Program-made: the position numbers and the translations under genes
Shown: positions 54,887 to 63,966 of the stretch, piece by piece
Position numbering within the stretch: position 1 is the stretch's first letter
Layout: every line of letters starts with the position of its first letter
The notes under the pieces: model-generated
The model's database searches: none
Told to the model about the DNA's origin: nothing
The model's input: the letters and a program-made list of their open reading frames with translations, nothing else
Assembly: GCF_900130075.1 (NCBI RefSeq)
Contig: NZ_LT671418.1
Coordinates: 2,852,001-2,916,000, forward strand
Source of the DNA: Herminiimonas arsenitoxidans
GTDB lineage: Bacteria > Pseudomonadota > Gammaproteobacteria > Burkholderiales > Burkholderiaceae_D
Direction of reading: 5' to 3'
Length of the DNA: 64,000 nt

Positions 54887-56062
54887 TTATTCCTCGGAGC
54901 GTTGCGGCGCTTTGGGCCGCATGCCTATCGTGACATTGAGGACGTTTTCCTGATTGCGGCGCAGTACAGCTATCTTGGCTTTGGTGCCAGGAGCAAGTTG
55001 CGCGATCTGATTGAGCATGTCTGCCATATCGGCAACAGCTTTGCCTTCTACCGAAATCAGTATGTCGCCCGGCTGCATGCCAGCTTTGTCTGCCGGGCCA
55101 CCTTTCAAGACGCCGGCAATGATGGCACCTGAGCTTTTCTTCAAACCGAAACTCTCGGCCAACTCTGGCGTGATGTCTTGTGGTTCAACACCGATATAGC
55201 CGCGTACAACGCGACCATTCTTGATGATCGCATCCATGACCGATTTGACGGTACTCACAGGGATGGCAAAGCCGATCCCGAGTGAGCCACCGCTACGGGA
55301 ATAGATTGCAGTGTTGATGCCAAGCAGATTGCCATTGGCATCGATCAATGCACCGCCGGAGTTGCCGGGATTGATCGCGGCGTCAGTTTGGATAAAGTTT
55401 TCAAACGCATCCAGAATGCCTAAGTGATTGCGGCCCAGCGCTGAGATGATGCCCATCGTGACCGTTTGGCCAACACCGAATGGATTGCCGATTGCGAGGA
55501 CGACATCGCCAACACGCGCTTCTTCAACGCGACCGAGCGTAATCGCAGGCAGATTATCCAGATTGATTTTGATGACGGCCAGATCGGTTTCTGGGTCGGC
55601 ACCAACGACTTTGGCTATCGCTTTGCGGCCATCGGTCAGTGCAACTTCGATTTCATCTGCTGCTTCGACTACATGATTATTTGTGAGGATGTAACCTTCT
55701 GCGCTGACAATCACACCGGAGCCGAGGCTGACCTGTTTGTCTTGCTGTTCATCAAAACGATCGCCGAAGAATTTTCGGAAGAAGGGATCGTCCATGAACG
55801 GGTTTTGCGATGGGGTCGCGGTTTTACTGGTAAAAATATTCACCACCGAAGGCATCGCTATTTTTGCAGCATCGCGGAATGAGCCTTGCGTCGGCGCTGC
55901 ATTCAATGGCGCTTCGAGCATGGGCACTGATGTCGTGCTGCGCACCTTTTGTGTTCCGCCCAAGACGCCGCTTGCCCATTCAGGCTTCAAGGTCGTTACA
56001 ATGAATAAAATTGCTAAACCGACAGTTACGGTTTGCGCAAACAACAGCCAAAGACGTCGCAT
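54887..56062 (-). CDS. Membrane-anchored HtrA-type serine protease with one PDZ domain (DegS/AlgW-like)
   Basis: 391 residues: N-terminal membrane anchor (LLFAQTVTVGLAILFIVTT, about 6-24), trypsin-like domain with triad His130 (TNNHVVEA), Asp160 (ETDLAVIK) and Ser235 (NPGNSGGA), and one PDZ domain (about 290-375). One PDZ and an uncleaved anchor match DegS or AlgW, which start the sigma-E stress response by cutting RseA-type anti-sigma factors, more than DegP or DegQ. This role is inference. Divergent from the Nif3-like gene with a 14-base gap. Confidence 0.9.
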   Translation of the reverse strand: MRRLWLLFAQTVTVGLAILFIVTTLKPEWASGVLGGTQKVRSTTSVPMLEAPLNAAPTQGSFRDAAKIAMPSVVNIFTSKTATPSQNPFMDDPFFRKFFGDRFDEQQDKQVSLGSGVIVSAEGYILTNNHVVEAADEIEVALTDGRKAIAKVVGADPETDLAVIKINLDNLPAITLGRVEEARVGDVVLAIGNPFGVGQTVTMGIISALGRNHLGILDAFENFIQTDAAINPGNSGGALIDANGNLLGINTAIYSRSGGSLGIGFAIPVSTVKSVMDAIIKNGRVVRGYIGVEPQDITPELAESFGLKKSSGAIIAGVLKGGPADKAGMQPGDILISVEGKAVADMADMLNQIAQLAPGTKAKIAVLRRNQENVLNVTIGMRPKAPQRSEE

Positions 56063-56076
56063 AAAAGGTAGGAAAA

Positions 56077-56844
56077 GTGGATCAGAAAACGATAGATAGA
56101 GACGATCTCGCCAAATATCTAGCTAGAACGCTTGATATTACCCGTTTTCGAGATTTTTGCCCAAACGGCTTACAAGTTGAAGGGTGCAGATCGATTAAAA
56201 CATTGGTCAGCGGTGTCACGGCCAGTGTTGCTTTGCTTGAAGCTGCATTGGAAAAAGGTGCCGATGCAATTCTTGTACATCACGGTTATTTTTGGCGTGG
56301 TGAAGATATGCGCGTGATCGGACAAAAGCATCGGCGCTTGAAGATGTTGTTGACGCATGATGTGAATTTGTTTGCCTATCATTTGCCGCTCGATATGCAC
56401 CCAGAGTTTGGCAATAACGCGCAATTGGCACGTCGATTGGGTTTGCGGGCTGAGTCGCGTTTTGGCGAAGATGATTTGGGCTGGCTTGGGACGATGTCCG
56501 ATCCTGCACTTGTTTCGGTAGGCGATCTTGCCATGCAAGTTGAGAAGCGCTTGGGCAGAAGGCCATTGATCATCGGTGATCCAGCTCAGAGGTTGGGTCA
56601 AATTGGGTGGTGTACGGGTGCTGCGCAAAGTTTGCTTGGTGATGCCATTGCTGCGGGTGCCAATGTTTATTTAAGCGGAGAAATTTCCGAGCCGACGGTG
56701 CATCTGGCGCGCGAAAGCGGTGTCGCCTATCTCGCATGCGGTCATCATGCGACCGAGCGTTATGGCGTCCAGGCTTTGGGCGAACACTTGGCAGCGACAT
56801 TCCATATCAATCATCACTTCATCGATATCGATAATCCTGTTTGA
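56077..56844 (+). CDS. Nif3-like (YbgI family) dinuclear metal protein
   Basis: 255 residues, normal length for the single-domain bacterial form. Seen: the metal-binding [13 protein letters not shown] near residue 67, [21 protein letters not shown] (read as [14 protein letters not shown]) and [13 protein letters not shown] near residue 222, which bring the His and Glu ligands. Often labelled GTP cyclohydrolase I type 2, but the true substrate is unclear. GTG start with AGGTAGGAAAA before it. Its start is so close to the protease gene that the promoters must overlap the coding ends. Confidence 0.9.
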   Translation: MDQKTIDRDDLAKYLARTLDITRFRDFCPNGLQVEGCRSIKTLVSGVTASVALLEAALEKGADAILVHHGYFWRGEDMRVIGQKHRRLKMLLTHDVNLFAYHLPLDMHPEFGNNAQLARRLGLRAESRFGEDDLGWLGTMSDPALVSVGDLAMQVEKRLGRRPLIIGDPAQRLGQIGWCTGAAQSLLGDAIAAGANVYLSGEISEPTVHLARESGVAYLACGHHATERYGVQALGEHLAATFHINHHFIDIDNPV

Positions 56845-56997
56845 AATATTTCGTGTTGATCGATTGCAAGATATGAATGAATGTCGCAAGTGATCATGCC
56901 GCATAGCAATTTGCTATGGTATAACTACAAATATTGGCAAAAAATACAGGGCATGCAATTCTCGCGTGTCAGGGCATAGATAGGAGTACAGATCAAT

Positions 56998-57705
56998 ATG
57001 CTGGAACCGGTAGCCGATGGGCCGATCACTGTGTTGGTTGTTGAGGATGACGCTGTTACGCAGCGCGCCTTGTGTCTCGCAATTGGCAAAGAGCCATCAC
57101 TCAAACTGCTTGATGCGCTGAGTTCGGTAAAATCCGCATTGGCGTGGTTGGAACTACATTCCGCCGATCTCTTACTGGTTGATCTTGGTTTGCCGGACGG
57201 TTCCGGTATCGACATCATCCGTTTTTGCGCGCAACGTTATCCTGCGTGCAATATGATGGTCATCACGACTTCCAGTGATCAAGATAGCGTGCTCGATAGT
57301 ATTGAGGCGGGTGCATCTGGTTATGTATTAAAGGATGTGGACCGTTTGGATGTTGCGCGCTCGCTACTGGATTTGCATGCAGGCGGTTCGCCTATCAGTC
57401 CGATGATTGCACGTAAAGTGCTGGGTCGCATGCGTGACGGGAAAGCGCCAGTTGATGTCGTGAATGATCAGAATGCAGATGATCAGGTATCTTTGACTAA
57501 GCGCGAATCAACGATTCTTGATTTGATTGCGCGTGGTGATAGTTACGGAGAAGTGGCGCGCCAACTTTCTCTTTCTGTTGGCACCATACAAACGCATATC
57601 AAAAACATTTACGATAAATTGTCCGTGCATTCACGCGGTGAGGCCGTGTATGAGGCAAATCGTCGTGGTTTGCTGCAAATGGATCAATTGAAGTCTAAAA
57701 GATAA
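56998..57705 (+). CDS. NarL/LuxR-type response regulator, orphan
   Basis: 235 residues: receiver domain (about 10-125) with acidic pocket VEDD (15-18), phospho-acceptor Asp62 (LLVDLGLPDGSG) and switch residues in ITTSSDQDS and YVLKD; and a LuxR-type DNA-binding domain (about 165-230; LTKRESTILDLIARG, then LSLSVGTIQTHIKNIYDKL). No histidine kinase gene is adjacent: the neighbours are Nif3-like and mscL. A shared terminator with mscL follows. Targets unknown. Confidence 0.93.
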   Translation: MLEPVADGPITVLVVEDDAVTQRALCLAIGKEPSLKLLDALSSVKSALAWLELHSADLLLVDLGLPDGSGIDIIRFCAQRYPACNMMVITTSSDQDSVLDSIEAGASGYVLKDVDRLDVARSLLDLHAGGSPISPMIARKVLGRMRDGKAPVDVVNDQNADDQVSLTKRESTILDLIARGDSYGEVARQLSLSVGTIQTHIKNIYDKLSVHSRGEAVYEANRRGLLQMDQLKSKR

Positions 57706-57754
57706 AGCGTAAAACGTTGTTTGTTTACCACTCGTCTTGTCTGCCTACATTTCA

Positions 57755-57786
57755 TAAAAAAGCCGCCAAATTTGGCGGCTTTTTTA
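57755..57786. terminator. Bidirectional terminator between response regulator and mscL
   Basis: Stem AAAAAAGCCGCCAAA / TTTGGCGGCTTTTTT with almost no loop, A-run left and T-run right. Serves both convergent genes. Confidence 0.92.
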
Positions 57787-57787
57787 T

Positions 57788-58204
57788 TTATTTCTTCAGT
57801 GAATCGCGAATTTCGCGTAACAGCAAAACATCTTCAGGCGTTGCTGCTGGGGCTTCTGCCGGCGGATCGTTCTTTTTCAACTTGCTCAGCAAACGCACCA
57901 TTTGGAAAATGATGAAGGCAAGAATGATGAAGTTCAGCGCAATTGTAATGAAATTGCCGTAGGCGAGGACTGCGCCCAGTTTTTTTGCCTCGACCAGCGT
58001 CAAGTGCGGATCCTGATTGTTCAGTGCAAGGTAGTAATTACTGAAATCCAAACCACCGAAAATTTTGCCAACAATCGGCATGATGATGTCTTGTACCAGC
58101 GAATCGACTATCTTGCCGAATGCGGCGCCAATTATGACTGCGACAGCCAAGTCGACTACATTTCCCTTGACTGCGAAAGCCTTAAATTCCTGCATCATGC
58201 CCAT
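57788..58204 (-). CDS. mscL: Large-conductance mechanosensitive channel
   Basis: 138 residues, two membrane helices. Seen: [30 protein letters not shown] (read as [21 protein letters not shown]) with the conserved pore helix, [15 protein letters not shown], then the second helix and the charged C-terminal bundle. Opens on membrane tension and releases solutes during osmotic downshock. The ATG at 58204 has GGAGG six bases before it; longer starts lack one. Confidence 0.95.
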   Translation of the reverse strand: MGMMQEFKAFAVKGNVVDLAVAVIIGAAFGKIVDSLVQDIIMPIVGKIFGGLDFSNYYLALNNQDPHLTLVEAKKLGAVLAYGNFITIALNFIILAFIIFQMVRLLSKLKKNDPPAEAPAATPEDVLLLREIRDSLKK

Positions 58205-58396
58205 GGCAATCCTCCGTTTAACTTGTTTGTAAAAGTGCAATGTGCCAATGTATCCTAATTTTTAGCGCTATAAACGTCAAATTAAATTTCCTCTTTTTTG
58301 TGCAAATTCGATGGATAATGCGACGCAAATAAGCCGATGCGGCAACGGGATGCTCCAAAAGTTCCGTAAAAATTGACTTTAAGCATGTCTATTTGC

Positions 58397-58425
58397 TTTA
58401 AAACAAGCGTTAGCTCCGTTATAAT
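58397..58425 (+). promoter_or_regulatory. Probable promoter of the petABC operon
   Basis: TATAAT (58420-58425) with a 17-base spacer to a poor -35 box TTTAAA (58397-58402), 55 bases before the petA start. The -10 box is perfect. Confidence 0.45.
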
Positions 58426-58480
58426 CTAAGGTTGCTAGAAGTTTCGTACACATTTCGCATTTTGACTGATTGGGGTTGGT

Positions 58481-59089
58481 ATGAGTAACGAAAAGCAGGT
58501 CGACTCTGGTCGACGGGGCTTGCTCGTCGCTACGTGTGCGGCGGGTGGCGTGGCTGGATTAGCCACAACTGGTATGTTGGTCTCAACTTTTCAGCCGTCC
58601 GAGCGAGCAAAAGCCGCTGGTGCGCCAGTTGAAGTTGATATCGCAAGCCTAGCCCCAGGTGAGATGAAAACTGTAGAGTGGCGCGGAAATCCAGTCTGGA
58701 TTTTGAAGCGTACGCCAGAGCAAGTGGCGGAGCTTGGAAAATTCGATGCTGAACTTGCCGACCCCGAATCTGTACGAACACAATTTTCGACCACGCCAGA
58801 GTACGCAATGAACGAATGGCGTTCACGGCAAAAGGATCTGCTGGTCGTTGTTGGTATCTGCCCACACTTGGGTTGCTCGCCAACAGCCAAATTCCAGACT
58901 GGTGCACAACCATCGTTGCCGGACGACTGGCATGGTGGCTTTCTCTGCCCGTGCCATGGTTCGACTTTCGATCTGGCCGGTCGCGTCTACAAGAACAAGC
59001 CTTCGCCAGACAATCTTCAGGTTCCGCCATATATGTTCGAAGGCGACACCAAGCTGGTTATCGGCAAAGATGAGAAAGGTGAGGCGTAA
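58481..59089 (+). CDS. petA: Ubiquinol-cytochrome c reductase, Rieske iron-sulfur subunit
   Basis: 202 residues, carries the 2Fe-2S centre of complex III on the periplasmic side. Seen: twin-arginine signal/anchor (GRRGLLVA, Arg11-Arg12), cluster boxes CPHLGC (127-132) and CPCHGS (156-161) giving Cys127, His129, Cys156 and His159 as ligands and a disulfide between the other two Cys. Box 1 has Pro where Thr is common. First gene of petABC; it should be a substrate of TatABC encoded at 52553-54207. Confidence 0.96.
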   Translation: MSNEKQVDSGRRGLLVATCAAGGVAGLATTGMLVSTFQPSERAKAAGAPVEVDIASLAPGEMKTVEWRGNPVWILKRTPEQVAELGKFDAELADPESVRTQFSTTPEYAMNEWRSRQKDLLVVVGICPHLGCSPTAKFQTGAQPSLPDDWHGGFLCPCHGSTFDLAGRVYKNKPSPDNLQVPPYMFEGDTKLVIGKDEKGEA

Positions 59090-59091
59090 TC

Positions 59092-60495
59092 ATGGCTTTC
59101 CACGAAAAACAACTCCCTGCCGATGCACCGATTGCTGACAAAGCATTGAACTGGGTAGATGCCCGTTTCCCTTTGTCATCGACCTGGAAAGCGCATCTCT
59201 CCGAATACTACGCTCCAAAGAATTTCAACTTCCTCTACGTTTTTGGCTCACTCGCACTGTTGGTGCTGGTCATCCAAATCGTTACCGGCATTTTCCTCGT
59301 CATGCATTACAAACCGGACGCAACGCTGGCGTTTGCTTCGGTTGAATACATCATGCGCGATGTGCCTTGGGGCTGGCTGGTGCGTTATATGCACTCGACC
59401 GGTGCGTCGGCATTCTTCATCGTGGTGTATATCCACATGCTGCGCGGCCTTTTGTACGGTTCGTATCGCAAACCACGTGAACTGGTCTGGTTGTTCGGCG
59501 TTGCGATCTTCTTGTGCCTGATGGCAGAAGCGTTCTTTGGCTATTTGCTGCCATGGGGCCAAATGTCGTATTGGGGGGCACAAGTTATTGTTAACTTGTT
59601 TGGTGCGATCCCATTCATCGGTCCTGACTTGTCTTTGTGGATCCGTGGTGATTACGTCGTCTCCGATGCAACTCTGAACCGTTTCTTTGCATTCCACGTG
59701 ATTGCAATTCCACTGGTCTTGATTGGTCTGGTTGTGGCGCACATCGTTGCTCTGCACGAAGTAGGTTCGAGCAATCCTGATGGCGTTGAAATCAAGGAAA
59801 AACTGGACGCAAAAGGCGTTCCGCTCGACGGCATTCCATTCCATCCTTATTACTCGGTGCACGATATTTTCATCGTGACGATTTTCTTGTTCGTGTTCAC
59901 TGCTGTTGTGTTCTTCGCGCCGGAAATGGGTGGTTACTTCCTCGAGTACAACAACTTCGTTCCGGCTGATCCGCTGAAAACGCCGCCGCATATTGCGCCA
60001 GTTTGGTACTTCACGCCGTTCTACTCGATACTGCGTGCGACCACTTCGGACTTCATCATTTGGCTGGTAGCAGGTGTTGCTGCTTATGTCGCACTGATCA
60101 TTCTGAAAACCCGTCTGGCAAGCAAGTTCAAAATTGCTGCAGCGGCAATCGGTTTGGCAGTGATCGCCGGCATGTTCGTCTTCGATGCAAAATTCTGGGG
60201 CGTAGTGTTGATGGGCGTATCGGTCATGATCATGTTCGGTCTGCCATGGTTGGATGTGTCGCCGGTCAAATCAATTCGTTATCGTCCTACCTGGCACAAA
60301 TACGTGTACATCGTGTTCGGTATTGCCTTTGTCGTTCTCGGTTATCTGGGCGTGCAACCACCAACAGCTGTTGGTACTGCAATTGCACAGGTCGGCACCT
60401 TTATCTATTTTGGCTTCTTCCTCTTGATGCCATGGTGGAGTGCCATGGGAACATTCAAGCCTGTACCGGATCGCGTTGTTTTTCATCCGCACTAA
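59092..60495 (+). CDS. petB: Ubiquinol-cytochrome c reductase, cytochrome b subunit
   Basis: 467 residues, longer than the roughly 400-residue alphaproteobacterial form because of a C-terminal extension with further hydrophobic segments. Carries hemes bL and bH; candidate His ligands lie in RYMHSTGAS and HMLRGLLYG, and in FAFHVIAIP and VVAHIVALHEVG. The quinol-oxidation motif PEWY is PVWY here (APVWYFTPF), a variant known from beta- and gammaproteobacteria. Two bases separate it from petA. Confidence 0.97.
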   Translation: MAFHEKQLPADAPIADKALNWVDARFPLSSTWKAHLSEYYAPKNFNFLYVFGSLALLVLVIQIVTGIFLVMHYKPDATLAFASVEYIMRDVPWGWLVRYMHSTGASAFFIVVYIHMLRGLLYGSYRKPRELVWLFGVAIFLCLMAEAFFGYLLPWGQMSYWGAQVIVNLFGAIPFIGPDLSLWIRGDYVVSDATLNRFFAFHVIAIPLVLIGLVVAHIVALHEVGSSNPDGVEIKEKLDAKGVPLDGIPFHPYYSVHDIFIVTIFLFVFTAVVFFAPEMGGYFLEYNNFVPADPLKTPPHIAPVWYFTPFYSILRATTSDFIIWLVAGVAAYVALIILKTRLASKFKIAAAAIGLAVIAGMFVFDAKFWGVVLMGVSVMIMFGLPWLDVSPVKSIRYRPTWHKYVYIVFGIAFVVLGYLGVQPPTAVGTAIAQVGTFIYFGFFLLMPWWSAMGTFKPVPDRVVFHPH

Positions 60496-60517
60496 GCCGC
60501 AAAGGGATAAGAGAATC

Positions 60518-61282
60518 ATGACATTGATGAAAAAACTGATCGCGGCTTTGGTGCTGTTGCCAGGCTTGGTGCTGGCGTCGGAAAGTGATTTCCCGCTGGA
60601 TCATGCACCAGACCGTACCAAAAATCTCGCTTCGTTGCAGAACGGCGCCAGACTTTTTGTGAACTACTGTTTGAGCTGCCACTCCGCATCGTCATTGCGT
60701 TATAACAAGTTGCAGGATCTCGGTCTGACCGAAGAGCAAATCAAGAATAACTTGCTCTTCACCTCGGACAAGATCGGCGGCATGATGACGATTGCAATGG
60801 CACCGAAAGATGCCAAAAACTGGTTTGGTGCGGTACCACCAGATTTGTCGGTGATCGCACGTGCCAAGGCTTCTGGCGCTGGTACTGGTCCGGATTGGCT
60901 GTATACTTATCTGCGTTCGTACTACAAAGACGACACACGTGCGACGGGCTGGAACAATATGGTGTTCCCGAACGTCGGTATGCCTCATGTTCTGTGGGAA
61001 CTTCAGGGCATACGTGATGCCAAATTCGTAGATGAAAAAGATCCACATGACCCAAACAAGGTTGTGCACAAATTTGCCGGCTTTGAGCAAGTCACACCGG
61101 GGACATTGACCCCGTTGGAGTACGATACAGCTGTTGCCGATCTGGTGTCATTTATGACCTGGATGGCTGAGCCGGCACAAAATACCCGGAAACGCCTCGG
61201 CGTCTGGGTATTGATGTTTCTGGGTGTATTCATCGTAATCACCTGGCGCTTGAATGCTTCCTATTGGAAAGATATCAAGTAA
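60518..61282 (+). CDS. petC: Ubiquinol-cytochrome c reductase, cytochrome c1 subunit
   Basis: 254 residues: signal peptide to about residue 20, heme c attachment site CLSCH (51-55), the Met-ligand region PNVGMPHVLWE, and a C-terminal membrane anchor (VWVLMFLGVFIVITW). Transfers electrons from the Rieske centre to soluble cytochrome c. Start at 60518 follows GGGATAAGAGAATC; earlier in-frame codons lie inside petB. Confidence 0.96.
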   Translation: MTLMKKLIAALVLLPGLVLASESDFPLDHAPDRTKNLASLQNGARLFVNYCLSCHSASSLRYNKLQDLGLTEEQIKNNLLFTSDKIGGMMTIAMAPKDAKNWFGAVPPDLSVIARAKASGAGTGPDWLYTYLRSYYKDDTRATGWNNMVFPNVGMPHVLWELQGIRDAKFVDEKDPHDPNKVVHKFAGFEQVTPGTLTPLEYDTAVADLVSFMTWMAEPAQNTRKRLGVWVLMFLGVFIVITWRLNASYWKDIK

Positions 61283-61290
61283 TTTTCTTG

Positions 61291-61346
61291 CCCGCAGTTT
61301 GCGGGGTTTGTTTTAGGGTGAGCCGTAAAACGTCTCACCCTTTTGT
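61291..61346 (+). terminator. Two tandem terminators between petC and sspA
   Basis: First: CCCGCA-GTT-TGCGGG followed by GTTTGTTTT (61291-61314). Second: GGGTGAG / CTCACCC with an 11-base loop, then TTTTGTTT (61316-61346). The second ends only 18 bases before sspA, so it might also act as an attenuator. Confidence 0.8.
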
Positions 61347-61364
61347 TTCTAAGGAACTATAAAA

Positions 61365-61976
61365 ATGATGGTTCTCTATTCGGGTACAACCTGCCCATTC
61401 TCTCAACGTTGCCGCCTGGTTCTGTTTGAAAAAGGCATGGACTTTGAAGTTCGCGACGTAGATTTGTTCAACAAGCCGGAAGATATTTCGACGATGAACC
61501 CGTACGGCCAAGTGCCGATTCTGGTTGAACGTGATTTGATTTTGTATGAATCGAACATCATCAATGAATACATCGATGAGCGTTTCCCGCATCCACAATT
61601 GATGCCGGCAGATCCATTGATGCGCGCGCGTGCACGTTTGATGTTGTTCAATTTTGAAAAAGAATTGTTCATCCACGTTCATACGTTGGAAAACGACAAA
61701 GGCCGTAGCGGCGAAAAAATTCAGGAAAAAGCACGTAACGAAATTCGTGATCGCCTGACAACGCTTGCACCGCTGTTCTTGAAGAACAAGTACATGCTGG
61801 GTGATGAATTCTCGATGCTGGACGTTGCAATCGCACCGTTGCTGTGGCGTTTGGATCATTACGGTATCGAGTTGTCGAAAACCGCTGCACCGCTGATGAA
61901 ATACGCAGAACGCATCTTCTCGCGTCCTGCTTATATCGAAGCACTGACACCTTCTGAAAAGGTTATGCGCCGTTAA
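61365..61976 (+). CDS. sspA: Stringent starvation protein A (GST-fold)
   Basis: 203 residues. GST-like fold without likely GST activity; binds RNA polymerase and affects transcription in stationary phase or stress. Seen: MMVLYSGTTCPFSQRCRLVLFEKGMDFE (read as SGTTCPFSQRCRLVLFEKG), NPYGQVPILVERDLILYESNII (read as VPILVERDLILYES) and the C-terminal helices. Pairs with sspB downstream, as in E. coli. Two adjacent ATG codons are possible starts. Confidence 0.94.
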   Translation: MMVLYSGTTCPFSQRCRLVLFEKGMDFEVRDVDLFNKPEDISTMNPYGQVPILVERDLILYESNIINEYIDERFPHPQLMPADPLMRARARLMLFNFEKELFIHVHTLENDKGRSGEKIQEKARNEIRDRLTTLAPLFLKNKYMLGDEFSMLDVAIAPLLWRLDHYGIELSKTAAPLMKYAERIFSRPAYIEALTPSEKVMRR

Positions 61977-62090
61977 AAATTGCGTCGTGTTGTTCCGATG
62001 ATGTCTGTTGAGTGAAAGCTTGTATTTCAATCAACGACATCGTTAGGGTTTCATGGCACACTTTTTAGCCGTGTAGAGCTGATCGCAATC

Positions 62091-62600
62091 ATGTCTGAAA
62101 CTTCAACAAAACCTTATTTGCTGCGTGCCATTTACGAGTGGTGCACAGACAATGGCTACACGCCGTATATGGCTGCGGTAGTGGATGGCGCGACACGTGT
62201 GCCTATGGAATTCGTCAAAAACGGCGAAATCGTGCTCAACATCAGCTTCAGTGCAACCAGTGGCTTGAAGATGGAGAACGATCTCATTCGTTTTAGTGCG
62301 CGTTTTGGCGGTGTCTCACGTGATATTTCTGTGCCTGTCGATAACGTCGTTGCCATTTATGCGCGTGAAAACGGGCAAGGTATGGCGTTTGAAGCGAGTA
62401 ATAAGTCGAGCGATGAGCAAGCTGATGATGCCGATGCCGCACCAGCAGATCAAGCTCCTGCGTCTTCTGCGCCTGCATTAACCTCAGTTCCGACGGCACA
62501 AAACAAGCCGAATGACAAAGATGAGGACGATGCTGGTTCAGACGATGTGCCAGATCCACCAAAAAAAGGTGGAAGACCTACACTTACTCGCATCAAATAG
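62091..62600 (+). CDS. sspB: ClpXP protease specificity-enhancing factor SspB
   Basis: 169 residues: folded N-terminal domain (about 1-110; PYLLRAIYEWCTDNGYTPYMAA, read as RAIYEWCTDNGYTPY; NISFSATSGL; RFGGVSRDISVPV) that holds ssrA-tagged proteins, an Ala/Asp/Pro-rich linker, and the ClpX-binding tail GGRPTLTRIK. All parts are present, so it should be a functional adaptor. Confidence 0.95.
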   Translation: MSETSTKPYLLRAIYEWCTDNGYTPYMAAVVDGATRVPMEFVKNGEIVLNISFSATSGLKMENDLIRFSARFGGVSRDISVPVDNVVAIYARENGQGMAFEASNKSSDEQADDADAAPADQAPASSAPALTSVPTAQNKPNDKDEDDAGSDDVPDPPKKGGRPTLTRIK

Positions 62601-62602
62601 AG

Positions 62603-62608
62603 TATAAT
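62603..62608 (+). promoter_or_regulatory. Likely -10 box of the tRNA-Thr gene
   Basis: TATAAT, 21 bases before the tRNA start; no clear -35 box in the end of sspB. Confidence 0.4.
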
Positions 62609-62628
62609 TCTGCTCTGCAAAAAGTTTA

Positions 62629-62704
<76 letters not shown>

Positions 62705-62707
62705 AAT

Positions 62708-62748
62708 AAAAGCCCTTTATAGCGCAAGTTATAAAGGGCTTTTTCTTG
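62708..62748 (+). terminator. Rho-independent terminator after tRNA-Thr
   Basis: Stem AAAAGCCCTTTATA / TATAAAGGGCTTTT with an eight-base loop and a following T-rich run. Confidence 0.9.
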
Positions 62749-62835
62749 TCCGTTCACTTCCCATAGCGTGCAGATTTCGGTCTTGTGCTGATCTGCGGAT
62801 AGAATGAAGCCATTCATTTATTCTGCAATGGCTCC

Positions 62836-63966
62836 ATGAAATCACGTTCCTTCATTTTCCCTTTACTGATCGCATCTGCAGCCTCGCTGGTGCAGGCACA
62901 GGAAGTACAGATCGTCAAAATCGGACTGGCCGCACCGCTGACCGGGCCGCAAGCCTTTTATGGCAAGGATAGCCAGAATGGTGCGCGCATGGCGGTGGAT
63001 GAATTGAACGAAAAGAAACTCATCGTTGACGGGCGACAGCTGCGATTTGAATTGTTGTCCGAAGATGATGCTGCGGATCCCAAGCAAGGTGCGGCAGTCG
63101 CGCAACGCTTTTGCGATCTGCATGTGAATGCGGTGATCGGGCATACGAATTCTGGCACTACCATCCCGGCTGCGCGGATTTACAACCAATGTGGCTTGCC
63201 TAATCTGACGCCGTCTGCGACCAGCCCGGAACTGAGCAAGTTCGGCTACAACACCACCTTCCGCATGCTGGCAAATGACAGTACATTGGCGCAGGCGATT
63301 GCAGCCTATACGGTGAATGTATTGAAACTCAAGACGGTGGCAGTGATCGATGATCGCAGTGCTTACGGTCAGGGACTGGCTGATGCGTTCAAGACGGCAT
63401 TGCGTAATACGCCGGTGACGGTAGTGACGCAGCAATACACCAATGACAAGGCGGTTGATTTCAGCGCGATCCTGACTGCGGTCAAAGCACTTAATCCGGA
63501 TGGTATTTTCTTTGGTGGCATGGATCCGCAAGGTAGTGCGATGTTGCGGCAAATGGAGCAGCTAGGCCTGACGCGGCAAAAATTCCTGGGTGGCGATGGT
63601 ATCTGCACGCAGGGTATGGAGCAGCGTACCGCAAGCTTGAAAATTCAGGACAATGTGGTGTGTGCACATAGCGGCATTGCACTGGATCGTACGGCGGCGA
63701 GCCGTGATTGGAAGAAGCGTTATGACGCAAAATTCCCGGGACAATTCCAGATGCATGGCCCGTATTCCTACGACGCTGTGCTGGCTGTCGCCAAAGCCAT
63801 GCAGGCTGCCAATAGCATAGAGCCGCAGAAGTATTTGCCGGCGATGAGCAAGGTGCATTTTGCTGGCGTGATGTCGAACGTGCAGTTTGATGCGCGGGGC
63901 GAGATCAAGAATCCGACCATCTCCGTCTACACCTACCAGGATGGCAAACGTCGACTGGCGAACTGA
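62836..63966 (+). CDS. Branched-chain amino-acid type ABC transporter substrate-binding protein
   Basis: 376-residue periplasmic protein of the LivJ/LivK (type I) family. Seen: signal peptide ending at VQAQ (about residue 21), then VKIGLAAPLTGPQAFYGKDSQNGARMAVDELNE (read as IGLAAPLTGPQA and GARMAVDELN), GHTNSGTTIPAARIY and TPSATSPELS in the first lobe, and a second lobe ending in a typical QDGKRR tail. The permease and ATPase genes are not in the window; they may lie beyond its end or elsewhere. Ligand specificity cannot be read from the sequence. Confidence 0.92.
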   Translation: MKSRSFIFPLLIASAASLVQAQEVQIVKIGLAAPLTGPQAFYGKDSQNGARMAVDELNEKKLIVDGRQLRFELLSEDDAADPKQGAAVAQRFCDLHVNAVIGHTNSGTTIPAARIYNQCGLPNLTPSATSPELSKFGYNTTFRMLANDSTLAQAIAAYTVNVLKLKTVAVIDDRSAYGQGLADAFKTALRNTPVTVVTQQYTNDKAVDFSAILTAVKALNPDGIFFGGMDPQGSAMLRQMEQLGLTRQKFLGGDGICTQGMEQRTASLKIQDNVVCAHSGIALDRTAASRDWKKRYDAKFPGQFQMHGPYSYDAVLAVAKAMQAANSIEPQKYLPAMSKVHFAGVMSNVQFDARGEIKNPTISVYTYQDGKRRLAN

